Counted from the first letter of the stretch, positions 1 to 5,917 are shown. The stretch is DNA of 6,048 nt from Peptococcaceae bacterium (GCA_017383785.1 JAFNVD010000187.1:1-6048), one strand, 5' to 3'. A program made the numbers and translations. Notes: a model not told the origin generated them from the sequence alone.

Positions 1-28
1 ACCAATCTTTCATTTTGTTGCCGCCCAA
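1..28 (-). CDS. 5' end of an unidentified gene leaving the window
   Basis: Reading the minus strand toward the left edge, an AAGGAG ribosome binding site (35-40) is followed after six bases by a TTG codon (26-28). The frame stays open to the edge and would begin M-G-G-N-K-M-K-D-W. An in-frame ATG (11-13) is the other possible start, but it lies 21 bases from the binding site, so TTG is preferred. Only nine codons are visible, so no family can be named. The case rests on the binding site, its spacing and the open frame. It could be chance in a gene-poor stretch. Confidence 0.35.
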
Positions 29-155
29 TGGATACTCCTTAAAGACTGACTGCAATTTCATAGGATACATTATCGATCTTGCCTTTTATATTCATCGCTT
101 ATTTCATTAAGTGATGTCGAGATCACACATTTATTTATGTATCTTGATTTCATTT

Positions 156-185
156 ATTGTATAATGCACAAGTACTTATTTACAA
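156..185 (-). promoter_or_regulatory. possible promoter for the left-edge gene
   Basis: On the minus strand, TTGTAA (180-185, four of six matches to the -35 consensus) is followed after 18 bases by TACAAT (156-161, five of six matches to the -10 consensus). It would give a leader of about 120 bases before the proposed TTG start. An overlapping plus-strand TATAAT (160-165) has no recognisable -35 partner. In DNA this AT-rich such matches are common, so this is a weak call. Confidence 0.25.
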
Positions 186-387
186 CCTCATACGCGTCAC
201 GTTCCCATAACAAACTAAGCGTTTACTGTGGAATTTTCTCACAACTGTGTATATTAATTATTTCAAGAAGCTGTTTGCAACAAAAACGCTCTAACCCAAT
301 CCCATTTGTATATCATTGTATTACAAATATTTAGTGCATCAAAGCGTCCACGCGCAAAAATAATATATAGCAATTTGATATAAACAA

Positions 388-448
388 AAAGCAGGCCGGC
401 ATCCGCATATGTAAGGTGCTAGCTTGCTTTCGTGATTTCATGTTTTTT
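388..448. terminator. imperfect hairpin with T-runs on both sides
   Basis: The arms AAAGCAGGC (388-396) and GCTTGCTTT (422-430) pair, with one wobble. Inside them GCATC (399-403) pairs with GGTGC (415-419), leaving an 11-base loop. On the minus strand the stem is followed by TTTTTGTTTA, a normal terminator tail. On the plus strand the nearest T-run (443-448) comes after a small extra hairpin. The wobble pairs favour the plus-strand RNA, while the T-tract favours the minus strand, so direction is unresolved. It might end a read-through transcript from pgi or an unannotated plus-strand RNA. Confidence 0.3.
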
Positions 449-575
449 ATACTACTTGTATCTACCACACCAGCCTATGTGCTCTGCTTCAATTTTTTGA
501 ATGATGTGTAGCGTATCTTTTTCTTATGTTATAGATAGTATGTTTTATTCATTTCTTTTCTTATATGTATACTAT

Positions 576-619
576 ATGCCTATGTCTATTGGTGCATATA
601 CAGCAACAGACACAGGCAT
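576..619 (-). other. 16-bp RNA hairpin downstream of pgi
   Basis: The minus-strand RNA can form 16 consecutive pairs between AUGCCUGUGUCUGUUG (from 619-604) and CAAUAGACAUAGGCAU (from 591-576), around a 12-base loop. Two of the pairs are G-U wobbles (positions 582/613 and 588/607). As plus-strand RNA the same two positions would be A-C mismatches, so the structure fits minus-strand transcription, the direction of pgi. No T-run follows it, so it is not an obvious terminator. It could be a 3' UTR element of pgi, part of a small RNA, or a decayed inverted repeat. Confidence 0.45.
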
Positions 620-620
620 T

Positions 621-653
621 AAAAATAGGTGCACACGATTGTGTTTACCTATT
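621..653 (-). terminator. probable weak terminator of pgi
   Basis: About 80 bases after the pgi stop, the arms AATAGGT and ACCTATT (647-653 and 624-630) enclose a second short stem, ACAC/GTGT, with loop AATC. As minus-strand RNA this stem is interrupted by two mismatches. It runs into TTTTT (625-621) and then AA. The stem is AT-rich and imperfect, so termination may be partial. That would let some transcripts continue into the 576-619 hairpin. Confidence 0.35.
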
Positions 654-732
654 AGATACATTGTTGTTATTTTTCACAGGACTTAGGTATGTGTCATTGT
701 TATCATACGCGAAACACCAGGGATATTGTCCC

Positions 733-1992
733 TTACTTAATCGCAGCTTTGATGTTGCATTTGTATGCTTCAACTCCGGGCTGGTCAAATGGCTGCACAC
801 CGGTGAGGTAGCAGCTTACAGCACAGGCTTTTTCAAAGAAATACACCATATGCCCAAACGCGCGAGCGCTAAGTTCACTAACAGTAAGACGAATATTTGG
901 TGTATTATTTTCCAAATGTGCTTTGCGGGCACTTTCTTCTACAATCTGGTTGAGCATATGCATAGATGCAGCTTTGCCAGACATTCTGCAATTCTCTAAA
1001 GATACATCTTTGCGGATATTGGACACGGTCAGTACTGTTTCAAAGAAAATCTGGCGTCCATCCTGCAAAAACTGCCCCATAGAGTGCAAGTCGGTAGACA
1101 TCTGCAAACTCATTGGAATGACGCCCTTGCCGTCTTTGCATTCACTTTCTCCAAAAAGCTGTTTGAGCCATTCGGTAAAGTAACGTAATCTGCCTTCGTA
1201 CACTTCGAAGATTTCAATTACTTTGCCTCGTTCTTGCAAATAATGTCGCAATGCACCGTACTGATAGCAAATATTATGTGCCAGATCGGCATTGTCGTAG
1301 ACTTTTGCCGCCTGTGCAGCCCCTTCCAGCATGGATACAATATCGATACCGGCCACAGCGATTGGCAACAGCCCTACCGGTGTTAATACCGAATAACGAC
1401 CGCCGATATCATCAGGTACAACAAATGTTTTGTAGCCTTGTTCGTCAGCTTCTGCACGTAGAGTACCTTTTTCGGCATCAGTGATGGCATAGATGCGTTT
1501 GGCGGCCTCTGTAATACCGTAGCGTTCACGCATATAGCTACGGAACAAATCGAATACGATAGAGGGCTCCAGTGTAGTGCCGGATTTAGAGATAACACAC
1601 ACGCACACTTCTTCGCTATTGAGGCGATCCAGCAGTTCTTCGTAATAGATACTGCTCAAATGGTGACCTGCAAAATAAATGCGTGGACGGTTCTGCTGCC
1701 CGGCATAGTATTCATTATAAAATGGCGACTGCAACAACTCGATACACGCCTTTGCCCCCAAATAGGAGCCGCCAATGCCGATCACTACCAAGGCGGTGCA
1801 TTTGGAACGAATGTCATCGGCAGTCGCCAGAATGTCCTGTACCAGGCTCTGCTCAATACGCAGCGGCCAATCCATCCAGCCGGTATAATCATCTTCTTTG
1901 GTTTTTAGTTTGTTATGAATGGTACTGAGTTGGCTTTGATATGCCTGCCAAGGTACATTAGCATCTGACAGCCAGTAGTCCAATTTCATCAT
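733..1992 (-). CDS. pgi: glucose-6-phosphate isomerase
   Basis: This cytosolic enzyme interconverts glucose 6-phosphate and fructose 6-phosphate in glycolysis and gluconeogenesis. The 419-residue product shows the family landmarks in order: the sugar-phosphate site GIGGSYLGAKA (72-82), SKSGTTLEP (135-143), the first PGI signature DDIGGRYSVLTPVG (194-207), the catalytic-glutamate segment FGESE (280-284), STDLHS with the ring-opening histidine at 303, and the second signature FDQPGVEAYK (402-411) ending in the conserved lysine. These features are as in Bacillus-type enzymes. It is about 30 residues shorter than the usual ~450, mostly at the N-terminus, with all key residues present. Translation starts at one of two adjacent ATG codons. 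An in-frame TGA just upstream rules out an earlier start. No good Shine-Dalgarno sequence is visible, only purine-rich GAAAG and AAGTGA. It appears monocistronic. Confidence 0.97.
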   Translation of the reverse strand: MMKLDYWLSDANVPWQAYQSQLSTIHNKLKTKEDDYTGWMDWPLRIEQSLVQDILATADDIRSKCTALVVIGIGGSYLGAKACIELLQSPFYNEYYAGQQNRPRIYFAGHHLSSIYYEELLDRLNSEEVCVCVISKSGTTLEPSIVFDLFRSYMRERYGITEAAKRIYAITDAEKGTLRAEADEQGYKTFVVPDDIGGRYSVLTPVGLLPIAVAGIDIVSMLEGAAQAAKVYDNADLAHNICYQYGALRHYLQERGKVIEIFEVYEGRLRYFTEWLKQLFGESECKDGKGVIPMSLQMSTDLHSMGQFLQDGRQIFFETVLTVSNIRKDVSLENCRMSGKAASMHMLNQIVEESARKAHLENNTPNIRLTVSELSARAFGHMVYFFEKACAVSCYLTGVQPFDQPGVEAYKCNIKAAIK

Positions 1993-2089
1993 GATAGTTC
2001 ACTTCACACTTTCTTTTTATATTTCTTTCTTTTCATATTTATTGTATCACATCATATCTGATATAAAAGAATCTCAAAACATATTCAGC

Positions 2090-2098
2090 ATTATACCA
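2090..2098 (-). promoter_or_regulatory. extended -10 promoter, likely for pgi
   Basis: The minus strand reads TGG-TATAAT (2098-2090), a perfect -10 box with the TGn extension. No good -35 box lies 16-18 bases upstream, which is typical of extended -10 promoters. Transcription would start near 2083 and give a purine-rich, AT-rich leader of about 90 bases before pgi. The assignment is by motif only. Confidence 0.45.
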
Positions 2099-2249
2099 CA
2101 AAATCATAGTTTTACATGGGAATCCTGCCCTATTATTTTTTATGGATTTTATTTTTGTATATTGTATGTAACTTTTTATATATCATTTTACGTTTTCTTT
2201 ACTTTGCGAAAAATATTACAAATTCTGATGAGAAACAGTGCTAAATGTA

Positions 2250-2278
2250 TTGCGTGCAAAATACACTTATGATAAGAT
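2250..2278 (+). promoter_or_regulatory. possible promoter for the unknown plus-strand gene
   Basis: TTGCGT (2250-2255) and TAAGAT (2273-2278) are 17 bases apart. An overlapping TATGAT (2268-2273, five of six matches) is the better -10 box but has no -35 partner. Either would start transcription close to 2280-2285, just before or within the leader dyad at 2279-2305. Matches are moderate in an AT-rich region. Confidence 0.25.
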
Positions 2279-2305
2279 TGTATCTAGTACGCTGTACGAT
2301 ACAGC
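2279..2305 (+). promoter_or_regulatory. overlapping dyads in the leader of the unknown gene
   Basis: Two alternative inverted repeats overlap here. The longer pairs TGTATC (2279-2284) with GATACA (2298-2303) and GTAC (2287-2290) with GTAC (2294-2297), with a bulged TA and loop GCT. The shorter is a perfect GCTGTA-CGA-TACAGC (2291-2305). They cannot form together. They lie ten bases before the ribosome binding site, so they could be a protein operator or a small leader switch. Chance is possible. Confidence 0.35.
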
Positions 2306-2314
2306 TATTTGAAT

Positions 2315-2321
2315 AAGGAGG
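2315..2321 (+). promoter_or_regulatory. ribosome binding site that implies a CTG start
   Basis: A perfect AAGGAGG lies nine bases before CTG (2331-2333). It is 33 bases before the first in-frame TTG (2355) and much further from the first in-frame ATG. No in-frame ATG, GTG or TTG lies between the site and 2355. The only other near-cognate codon is ACG at 2328. The site therefore points to initiation at CTG. Confidence 0.7.
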
Positions 2322-2330
2322 CGTTTTACG

Positions 2331-3014
2331 CTGGACAGGCAAAAACTGAAAGCCTTGCTGAAAAAGCAAGCCATTTTAGATATTATTATGACACCGGAAG
2401 ATGACGCATGGTTTCGTCTGGTATCTTACGAATATCACAAGCAAAAGCAATGTGATATTTTCAAAATTACCGGCGATGATGGCGATCACTTGTATATTTT
2501 ATTCTCCAAGGACGGGGTTCTGATTAAAGGCTGTGACCATGAGTCCTGCTTCTCGCCATATTTATTGGATGAAGGTACCGAAGATGCAGATGAAGTATCC
2601 CAATCAGAACGACTGGCTTTTATCGACAGTATGTATCATGGTATTCCTGACGCGCTGCTCGCTCTTATGGACGACGACATGAATCGTGAAGCGGTTACAT
2701 TCTGTTTGTGGCAAACCGCTGACGAAACTACATGGCACCGCAGCCAGGTAGCGCAGCCAGATACCTGCCTGCAACAGGATAGCAATGTAATTGATGACGG
2801 TGGTGAAAAGCGTCTGATGTCCTATATTTTCCCGTCTGCCGATGAATGGTACGAATGGGCTGCTATTTATTATGAACTGCGTGAAGAAGGCTGGGATGCT
2901 GCAGCTCGTATTTACGATGCAGAGGAATTAACACGCACTATGGTAGAAGATTTAAATCCGGAACGAGATTATGATTCTATCATGGATGAATGTGAAGTAA
3001 ACGGTTTGCTGTAA
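2331..3014 (+). CDS. acidic cytosolic protein of unknown function, CTG start
   Basis: I do not recognise this family. From the CTG the product is 227 residues. It begins MDRQKLKALLKKQ, a basic helical start that joins smoothly to the rest. A TTG at 2355 would give 219 residues, but it is too far from AAGGAGG. No signal peptide or membrane segment is visible. The protein is strongly acidic, with about 50 Asp/Glu against about 17 Lys/Arg in the 219-residue part, and it has six Trp and six Cys with no CxxC pair. The N-terminal half has alternating hydrophobic segments around LYILFSKDGVLIKGCDHES, suggestive of a beta-rich domain. The C-terminal part (ADEWYEWAAIYYELREEG onward) looks alpha-helical. 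Codon use resembles its neighbours, so recent transfer is not indicated. It stands alone between divergent pgi and convergent groEL, so context gives no function. Confidence 0.85.
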   Translation: MDRQKLKALLKKQAILDIIMTPEDDAWFRLVSYEYHKQKQCDIFKITGDDGDHLYILFSKDGVLIKGCDHESCFSPYLLDEGTEDADEVSQSERLAFIDSMYHGIPDALLALMDDDMNREAVTFCLWQTADETTWHRSQVAQPDTCLQQDSNVIDDGGEKRLMSYIFPSADEWYEWAAIYYELREEGWDAAARIYDAEELTRTMVEDLNPERDYDSIMDECEVNGLL

Positions 3015-3032
3015 AACTTACTATAACATACA

Positions 3033-3067
3033 AAAACACCTGACGATTTTATACCGTCAGGTGTTTT
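3033..3067. terminator. bidirectional intrinsic terminator
   Basis: A perfect 13-bp stem, AAAACACCTGACG (3033-3045) with CGTCAGGTGTTTT (3055-3067), encloses a nine-base loop. The plus strand continues TTTTATTATG and the minus strand TTTTTGTATG. It can therefore end both the unknown gene (stop at 3014) and the convergent groEL (stop at 3097). Confidence 0.9.
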
Positions 3068-3096
3068 ATTATGCAATCTTTTTGCGATGGGTGAAA

Positions 3097-4710
3097 TTAC
3101 ATCATACCCATGCCGCCATCCATTGGCATTGGGCTTTCTTTTGTTACATCAGCTACCAGACTTTCTGTAGTCAAAATCATAGATGCAATACTTGCTGCGT
3201 TCTGCAGAGCGGAACGAGTTACTTTTGCAGGGTCTACGATACCTGCTTTGATCATATCTTCGTATACATCGGTACGCGCATTATAACCCTGACCTACAGG
3301 CAGTGCTTTTACTTTTTCTACGATTACGGAACCTTCTTTACCTGCATTGAAAGCAATCTGGCGTACAGGTTCTTCCAGTGCACGTTTAATGATGTTTACA
3401 CCTGTCTGTGCATCGTCCATATCCATTTTCAGCGCTTCCAGAGCAGGCTGGATGTTTAACAGTGCTGTACCACCACCAGGTACGATACCTTCTTCTACTG
3501 CAGCTTTGGTAGCAGCCAGAGCATCTTCGATGCGGTGTTTTTTCTCTGTTAATTCTGTTTCGGTAGCTGCACCTACGTGGATTACTGCTACGCCGCCTGC
3601 CAGTTTGGCAATGCGTTCCAGATATTTATCACGGTCAAATTCAGATGTAGTTTCTTCAGCCAGTACACGAATCTGTGCTACACGTGCTTCGATAGCTTCT
3701 TTGTCGCCGGAACCTTCTACGATTGTTGTGTTTTCTTTGCCTACAGTTACTTTTGCAGCACTACCCAGCATGGACAGTGTAGTATCTTCTAAGCGCAGCC
3801 CCAGTTCGTCGGTTACTACTGTACCGCCTGTCAGAATTGCCAGGTCTTTCAGCATTTCTTTTCTACGATCACCAAAACCAGGTGCTTTAACAGCTACGCA
3901 AGTAAAGGTACCACGCAGTTTGTTCAGCAGCATGGTGGTCAGTGCTTCCCCTTCCACGTCTTCTGCAATCAGTAATAATGGGCGGTTTGCCTGTACAACC
4001 TGTTCTAATACCGGCAGGATTTCCTGAATGTTGCTGATTTTTTTGTCTGTTAACAGAATCAGTGGACGATCCAGTACTGCTACCATTTTTTCTGTGTCAG
4101 TTACCATGTATGGGGAAATATAACCGCGGTCAAACTGCATCCCTTTTACTACATCCAGTGTAGTACCGAATGTCTGAGAATCTTCTACAGTGATTACGCC
4201 TTCTTTGCCTACTACTTCCATAGCTTCAGCAATCAGCTCACCAATCTGCATATCATCGCAGGATACTGCCGCAACCTGTGCGATTTCTTCTTTGGTATCG
4301 ATTTTCTGGCTCAGTTTGCCGATTTCTGCTACAGCTACTTCCACTGCTTTGTTCATACCCTGACGGATTACCATTGGGTTTGCACCTGCAGCCACGTTTT
4401 TCAAACCTTCGCGTACCATAGCCTGTGCCAGTACGGTAGCGGTAGTGGTACCATCCCCTGCTACATCATTGGTTTTTGTAGCTACTTCTTTCAGCAGCTG
4501 TACACCCATATCTTCAAATGGATCTTCCAGTTCAATTTCACGTGCAATAGATACACCGTCATTGGTGATTACCGGTGCACCATATTTTCTACCCAGTACT
4601 ACGTTGCGACCTTTTGGCCCTAATGTTACTTTTACAGCCTCAGCTACAGCATTTACGCCTGTTTCTAAAGATTTTCTGGCTTCTTCGCCAAAACGAATTT
4701 CTTTTGCCAT
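3097..4710 (-). CDS. groEL: chaperonin GroEL (60 kDa)
   Basis: GroEL forms the double-ring ATP-driven folding chamber in the cytosol and works with the GroES lid. The 537-residue protein carries the equatorial-domain motifs VTLGPKGRNVVL (28-39) and ITNDGVSIARE (48-58), the ATP-binding GDGTTTAT (85-92), the apical segment KGMQFDRGYISPYM (189-202), KAPGFGDRRKEML (275-287), the hydrolytic aspartate in IEDAL (Asp396), and EEGIVPGGG (406-414). It ends in the usual flexible tail, here GGMGMM. It is slightly shorter than the 548-residue E. coli protein because of the tail. AGGAGG (4719-4724) lies eight bases before the ATG. The gene is 32 bases behind groES with no terminator between, so the two are cotranscribed. 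Confidence 0.99.
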   Translation of the reverse strand: MAKEIRFGEEARKSLETGVNAVAEAVKVTLGPKGRNVVLGRKYGAPVITNDGVSIAREIELEDPFEDMGVQLLKEVATKTNDVAGDGTTTATVLAQAMVREGLKNVAAGANPMVIRQGMNKAVEVAVAEIGKLSQKIDTKEEIAQVAAVSCDDMQIGELIAEAMEVVGKEGVITVEDSQTFGTTLDVVKGMQFDRGYISPYMVTDTEKMVAVLDRPLILLTDKKISNIQEILPVLEQVVQANRPLLLIAEDVEGEALTTMLLNKLRGTFTCVAVKAPGFGDRRKEMLKDLAILTGGTVVTDELGLRLEDTTLSMLGSAAKVTVGKENTTIVEGSGDKEAIEARVAQIRVLAEETTSEFDRDKYLERIAKLAGGVAVIHVGAATETELTEKKHRIEDALAATKAAVEEGIVPGGGTALLNIQPALEALKMDMDDAQTGVNIIKRALEEPVRQIAFNAGKEGSVIVEKVKALPVGQGYNARTDVYEDMIKAGIVDPAKVTRSALQNAASIASMILTTESLVADVTKESPMPMDGGMGMM

Positions 4711-4742
4711 TTTATAAACCTCCTAAATGATTTTCATCAATC

Positions 4743-5033
4743 CTATTCTAATACAACCAGTACTTCACTTTCGCTCATCAACAGCAGTTCTTCACCATCG
4801 AATTTCACATCGATACCTGCGTTTCTGCCATATACTACTCTATCGCCAACTTTGATTTCCAGAGGAATGCGCTGGCCTGTAGCCTGAGATACATAGCCGC
4901 TGCCTACAGCTACTACTTCACCCTGATGTGGTTTTTCCTGTGCGGAACCAGGCAATACAATGCCGCTTTTTGTTTTTTCCTCAACAGCTACAGGTTTTAC
5001 TGCAATTCTGTCACCAATTGGTCTGATACTCAT
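4743..5033 (-). CDS. groES: co-chaperonin GroES (10 kDa)
   Basis: GroES forms the seven-subunit lid of the GroEL chamber. The 96-residue product has the normal family length. It opens with IRPIGDRIAVKP (3-14), followed by the GroEL-contacting mobile loop EEKTKSGIVLPG (18-29), where Ser replaces the first Gly of the common GGIVLP form. It then has VGDRVVYG and the C-terminal DGEELLLMSESEVLVVLE. AAGGAGG (5044-5050) lies ten bases before the ATG. It is the first gene of the groES-groEL operon, about 85 bases downstream of the predicted transcription start. Confidence 0.98.
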   Translation of the reverse strand: MSIRPIGDRIAVKPVAVEEKTKSGIVLPGSAQEKPHQGEVVAVGSGYVSQATGQRIPLEIKVGDRVVYGRNAGIDVKFDGEELLLMSESEVLVVLE

Positions 5034-5089
5034 AATAAAAAAGCCTCCTTAAAATATAACAATATGTGAAACATATTTTACACTGTTTT

Positions 5090-5120
5090 TGTTAGCACTC
5101 TACTCTTTTGAGTGCTAACA
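5090..5120 (-). promoter_or_regulatory. CIRCE heat-shock operator (HrcA site)
   Basis: Positions 5092-5118 match the CIRCE consensus TTAGCACTC-N9-GAGTGCTAA without a mismatch. The complementarity continues one further G-C and one T-A pair outward, giving 11-bp arms. The site covers the predicted transcription start of groES, where the HrcA repressor binds in other Bacillota. It would therefore hold the operon down at normal temperature. The hrcA gene itself is not in the window. Confidence 0.97.
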
Positions 5121-5123
5121 CAT

Positions 5124-5152
5124 ATTATACACCTCTTATCTATGAAAAACAA
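5124..5152 (-). promoter_or_regulatory. groES-groEL promoter
   Basis: A perfect -10 TATAAT (5124-5129) is preceded, at the ideal spacing of 17 bases, by TTGTTT (5147-5152), which keeps the conserved TTG of the -35 box. The predicted start, near 5117, lies inside CIRCE. That is the standard arrangement for HrcA-repressed vegetative promoters. Confidence 0.8.
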
Positions 5153-5164
5153 TAGGGATTTCGC

Positions 5165-5181
5165 ATATTTTGACAAAATAT
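5165..5181. promoter_or_regulatory. perfect palindrome between divergent promoters
   Basis: ATATTTTGACAAAATAT has eight-base arms around a single central A. It lies upstream of the groES -35 box. On the plus strand it contains a perfect TTGACA (5170-5175), which could itself serve as a -35 box with AATACT (5192-5197). Its position would suit an operator for the cyclo-ligase gene. I cannot match it to a known regulator, and AT-rich DNA yields such palindromes by chance. Confidence 0.3.
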
Positions 5182-5184
5182 CGA

Positions 5185-5212
5185 TTGCCAAAATACTAAA
5201 ATATTTTATAAT
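5185..5212 (+). promoter_or_regulatory. promoter for the cyclo-ligase gene
   Basis: TTGCCA (5185-5190, five of six matches) and a perfect TATAAT (5207-5212) are 16 bases apart. Transcription would begin near 5219 and give a T-rich leader of about 100 bases before the ATG at 5319. Promoter and gene point away from groES. Confidence 0.55.
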
Positions 5213-5318
5213 AAATAAGAAGAATATACCACTGTTTTTTATCATCTTTCTATTCTTTTTTCTTGCCACAAAACCCTTTTTTCAGCTTGAAACTCTTTTT
5301 TATTGGAGTGATATTTTG

Positions 5319-5900
5319 ATGAAAACTGCTTTACGCAAACAGTATAAACAAATTCGCAATCAATTAACCCTAGCACAAGTGCAAAACAATAGTGAAAAGA
5401 TTGCAACGCAATTATTTGAAACCGCATTTTGGAAAAACAGCACTGTTGTGATGTTATATTTATCATTTCAAAGCGAAGTCATGACTGATATGATTTACCA
5501 ACAAGGCTGGCAAGAGGGCAAAACTATGCTAATGCCAATTTGCAGTGCACAAGATGGTATTATGATTATGAGCAAAGTAACCTCATTTGCACAGCTAGAG
5601 CAAAATCGATATGGCATTCGTGAGCTACCGGAAACATTACAGCAAATCGTGCCTCCGGAAAGCATTGACCTTTGTCTCATTCCTGGTATTGCATTCGACA
5701 TCTACGGCAATCGCTTAGGCTTTGGAGCAGGATACTATGACCGTTATTTAGCTAAAATATCACCTCAAGTACCACGTATTGCATTGGCACACAGCTGTCA
5801 GATATACGATGGCATCTTGCCGACAGATCAATATGATTTACCTATGCATTATATGCTCACAGAATACGGACTAGAACCAAAAAAGCAGCTGCCTAAATAG
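5319..5900 (+). CDS. 5-formyltetrahydrofolate cyclo-ligase (MTHFS family)
   Basis: The enzyme uses ATP to convert 5-formyltetrahydrofolate (folinate) to 5,10-methenyltetrahydrofolate, returning it to the one-carbon pool. The 193-residue product has the normal length. It shows the N-terminal KTALRKQYKQIR helix (2-13), YLSFQSEV (47-54), RYGIRELPE (97-105), and the diagnostic PGIAFDIYGNRLGFGAGYYD (122-141). Near the C-terminus, YDLPMH has His177 where many homologues have Asp. The ATG at 5319 is chosen because GGAGTG (5305-5310) lies at good distance and homology starts there. The frame is open back to 5112, but that extension runs through promoter DNA and CIRCE and encodes AT-rich noise. Members are called yqgN in B. 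subtilis and fau or ygfA in E. coli. The gene looks more AT-rich than groEL. Confidence 0.95.
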   Translation: MKTALRKQYKQIRNQLTLAQVQNNSEKIATQLFETAFWKNSTVVMLYLSFQSEVMTDMIYQQGWQEGKTMLMPICSAQDGIMIMSKVTSFAQLEQNRYGIRELPETLQQIVPPESIDLCLIPGIAFDIYGNRLGFGAGYYDRYLAKISPQVPRIALAHSCQIYDGILPTDQYDLPMHYMLTEYGLEPKKQLPK

Positions 5901-5917
5901 ACAGCTGCTTTTCTTTT
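5881..5917 (+). terminator. terminator overlapping the end of the cyclo-ligase gene
   Basis: A perfect 11-bp stem, AAAAGCAGCTG (5881-5891) with CAGCTGCTTTT (5902-5912), encloses a ten-base loop and runs into TTTTCTTTT. The left arm is coding sequence for the last residues, and the TAG stop codon (5898-5900) lies in the loop. Confidence 0.88.

Larger units (their letters stand above)
41..732. other. gene-poor AT-rich intergenic stretch
   Basis: About 690 bases lie between the left-edge start and the pgi stop codon. Short plus-strand frames exist (137-334, 501-686 and a frame entering pgi from 565). They lack ribosome binding sites, have compositions typical of translated AT-rich noise, and the last runs antisense to pgi. 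I recognise no tRNA or known RNA family. What can be seen is secondary structure: hairpins at 388-430, 576-619 and 624-653, and an inverted repeat ATTTGTA/TACAAAT (304-310 and 322-328). A degraded gene cannot be excluded, but no coherent remnant is readable. Confidence 0.6.

Noticed and set aside
137..334. Plus-strand frame of 65 codons in the left intergenic region
   Set aside because: No ribosome binding site; Ile, Ser, Tyr and Cys-rich composition typical of random AT-rich DNA.
488..501. TTCAA-TTTT-TTGAA hairpin
   Set aside because: Five mostly A-T pairs in AT-rich DNA are expected by chance; no supporting context.
721..733. GGGA-TATTG-TCCC mini-hairpin at the pgi stop codon as a terminator
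   Set aside because: The stem has only four firm pairs and no T-run follows on the minus strand.
565..999. Plus-strand frame of 144 codons entering the 3' end of pgi
   Set aside because: Its second half is the complement of pgi and its first half is AT-rich intergenic DNA; no binding site or recognisable domain.
1991..2272. Plus-strand frame of 93 codons upstream of the unknown gene
   Set aside because: Phe/Tyr/Ile-rich translation of the AT-rich divergent promoter region; it starts across the pgi start codon without a binding site and runs through the predicted pgi promoter.
3347..4027. Long plus-strand open frame of 226 codons
   Set aside because: It lies entirely antisense to groEL, is Ser/Ala/Thr-rich as expected of the complement of a conserved gene, and has no ribosome binding site.
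5078..5269. Minus-strand frame of 63 codons upstream of groES
   Set aside because: It covers the groES promoter and CIRCE, has no convincing binding site, and resembles AT-rich noise.
5112..5318. N-terminal extension of the cyclo-ligase reading frame
   Set aside because: It runs through CIRCE and both promoters, has no ribosome binding site at 5112, and encodes low-complexity Ile/Phe/Lys-rich sequence. Family homology begins at the ATG at 5319, which has a binding site.
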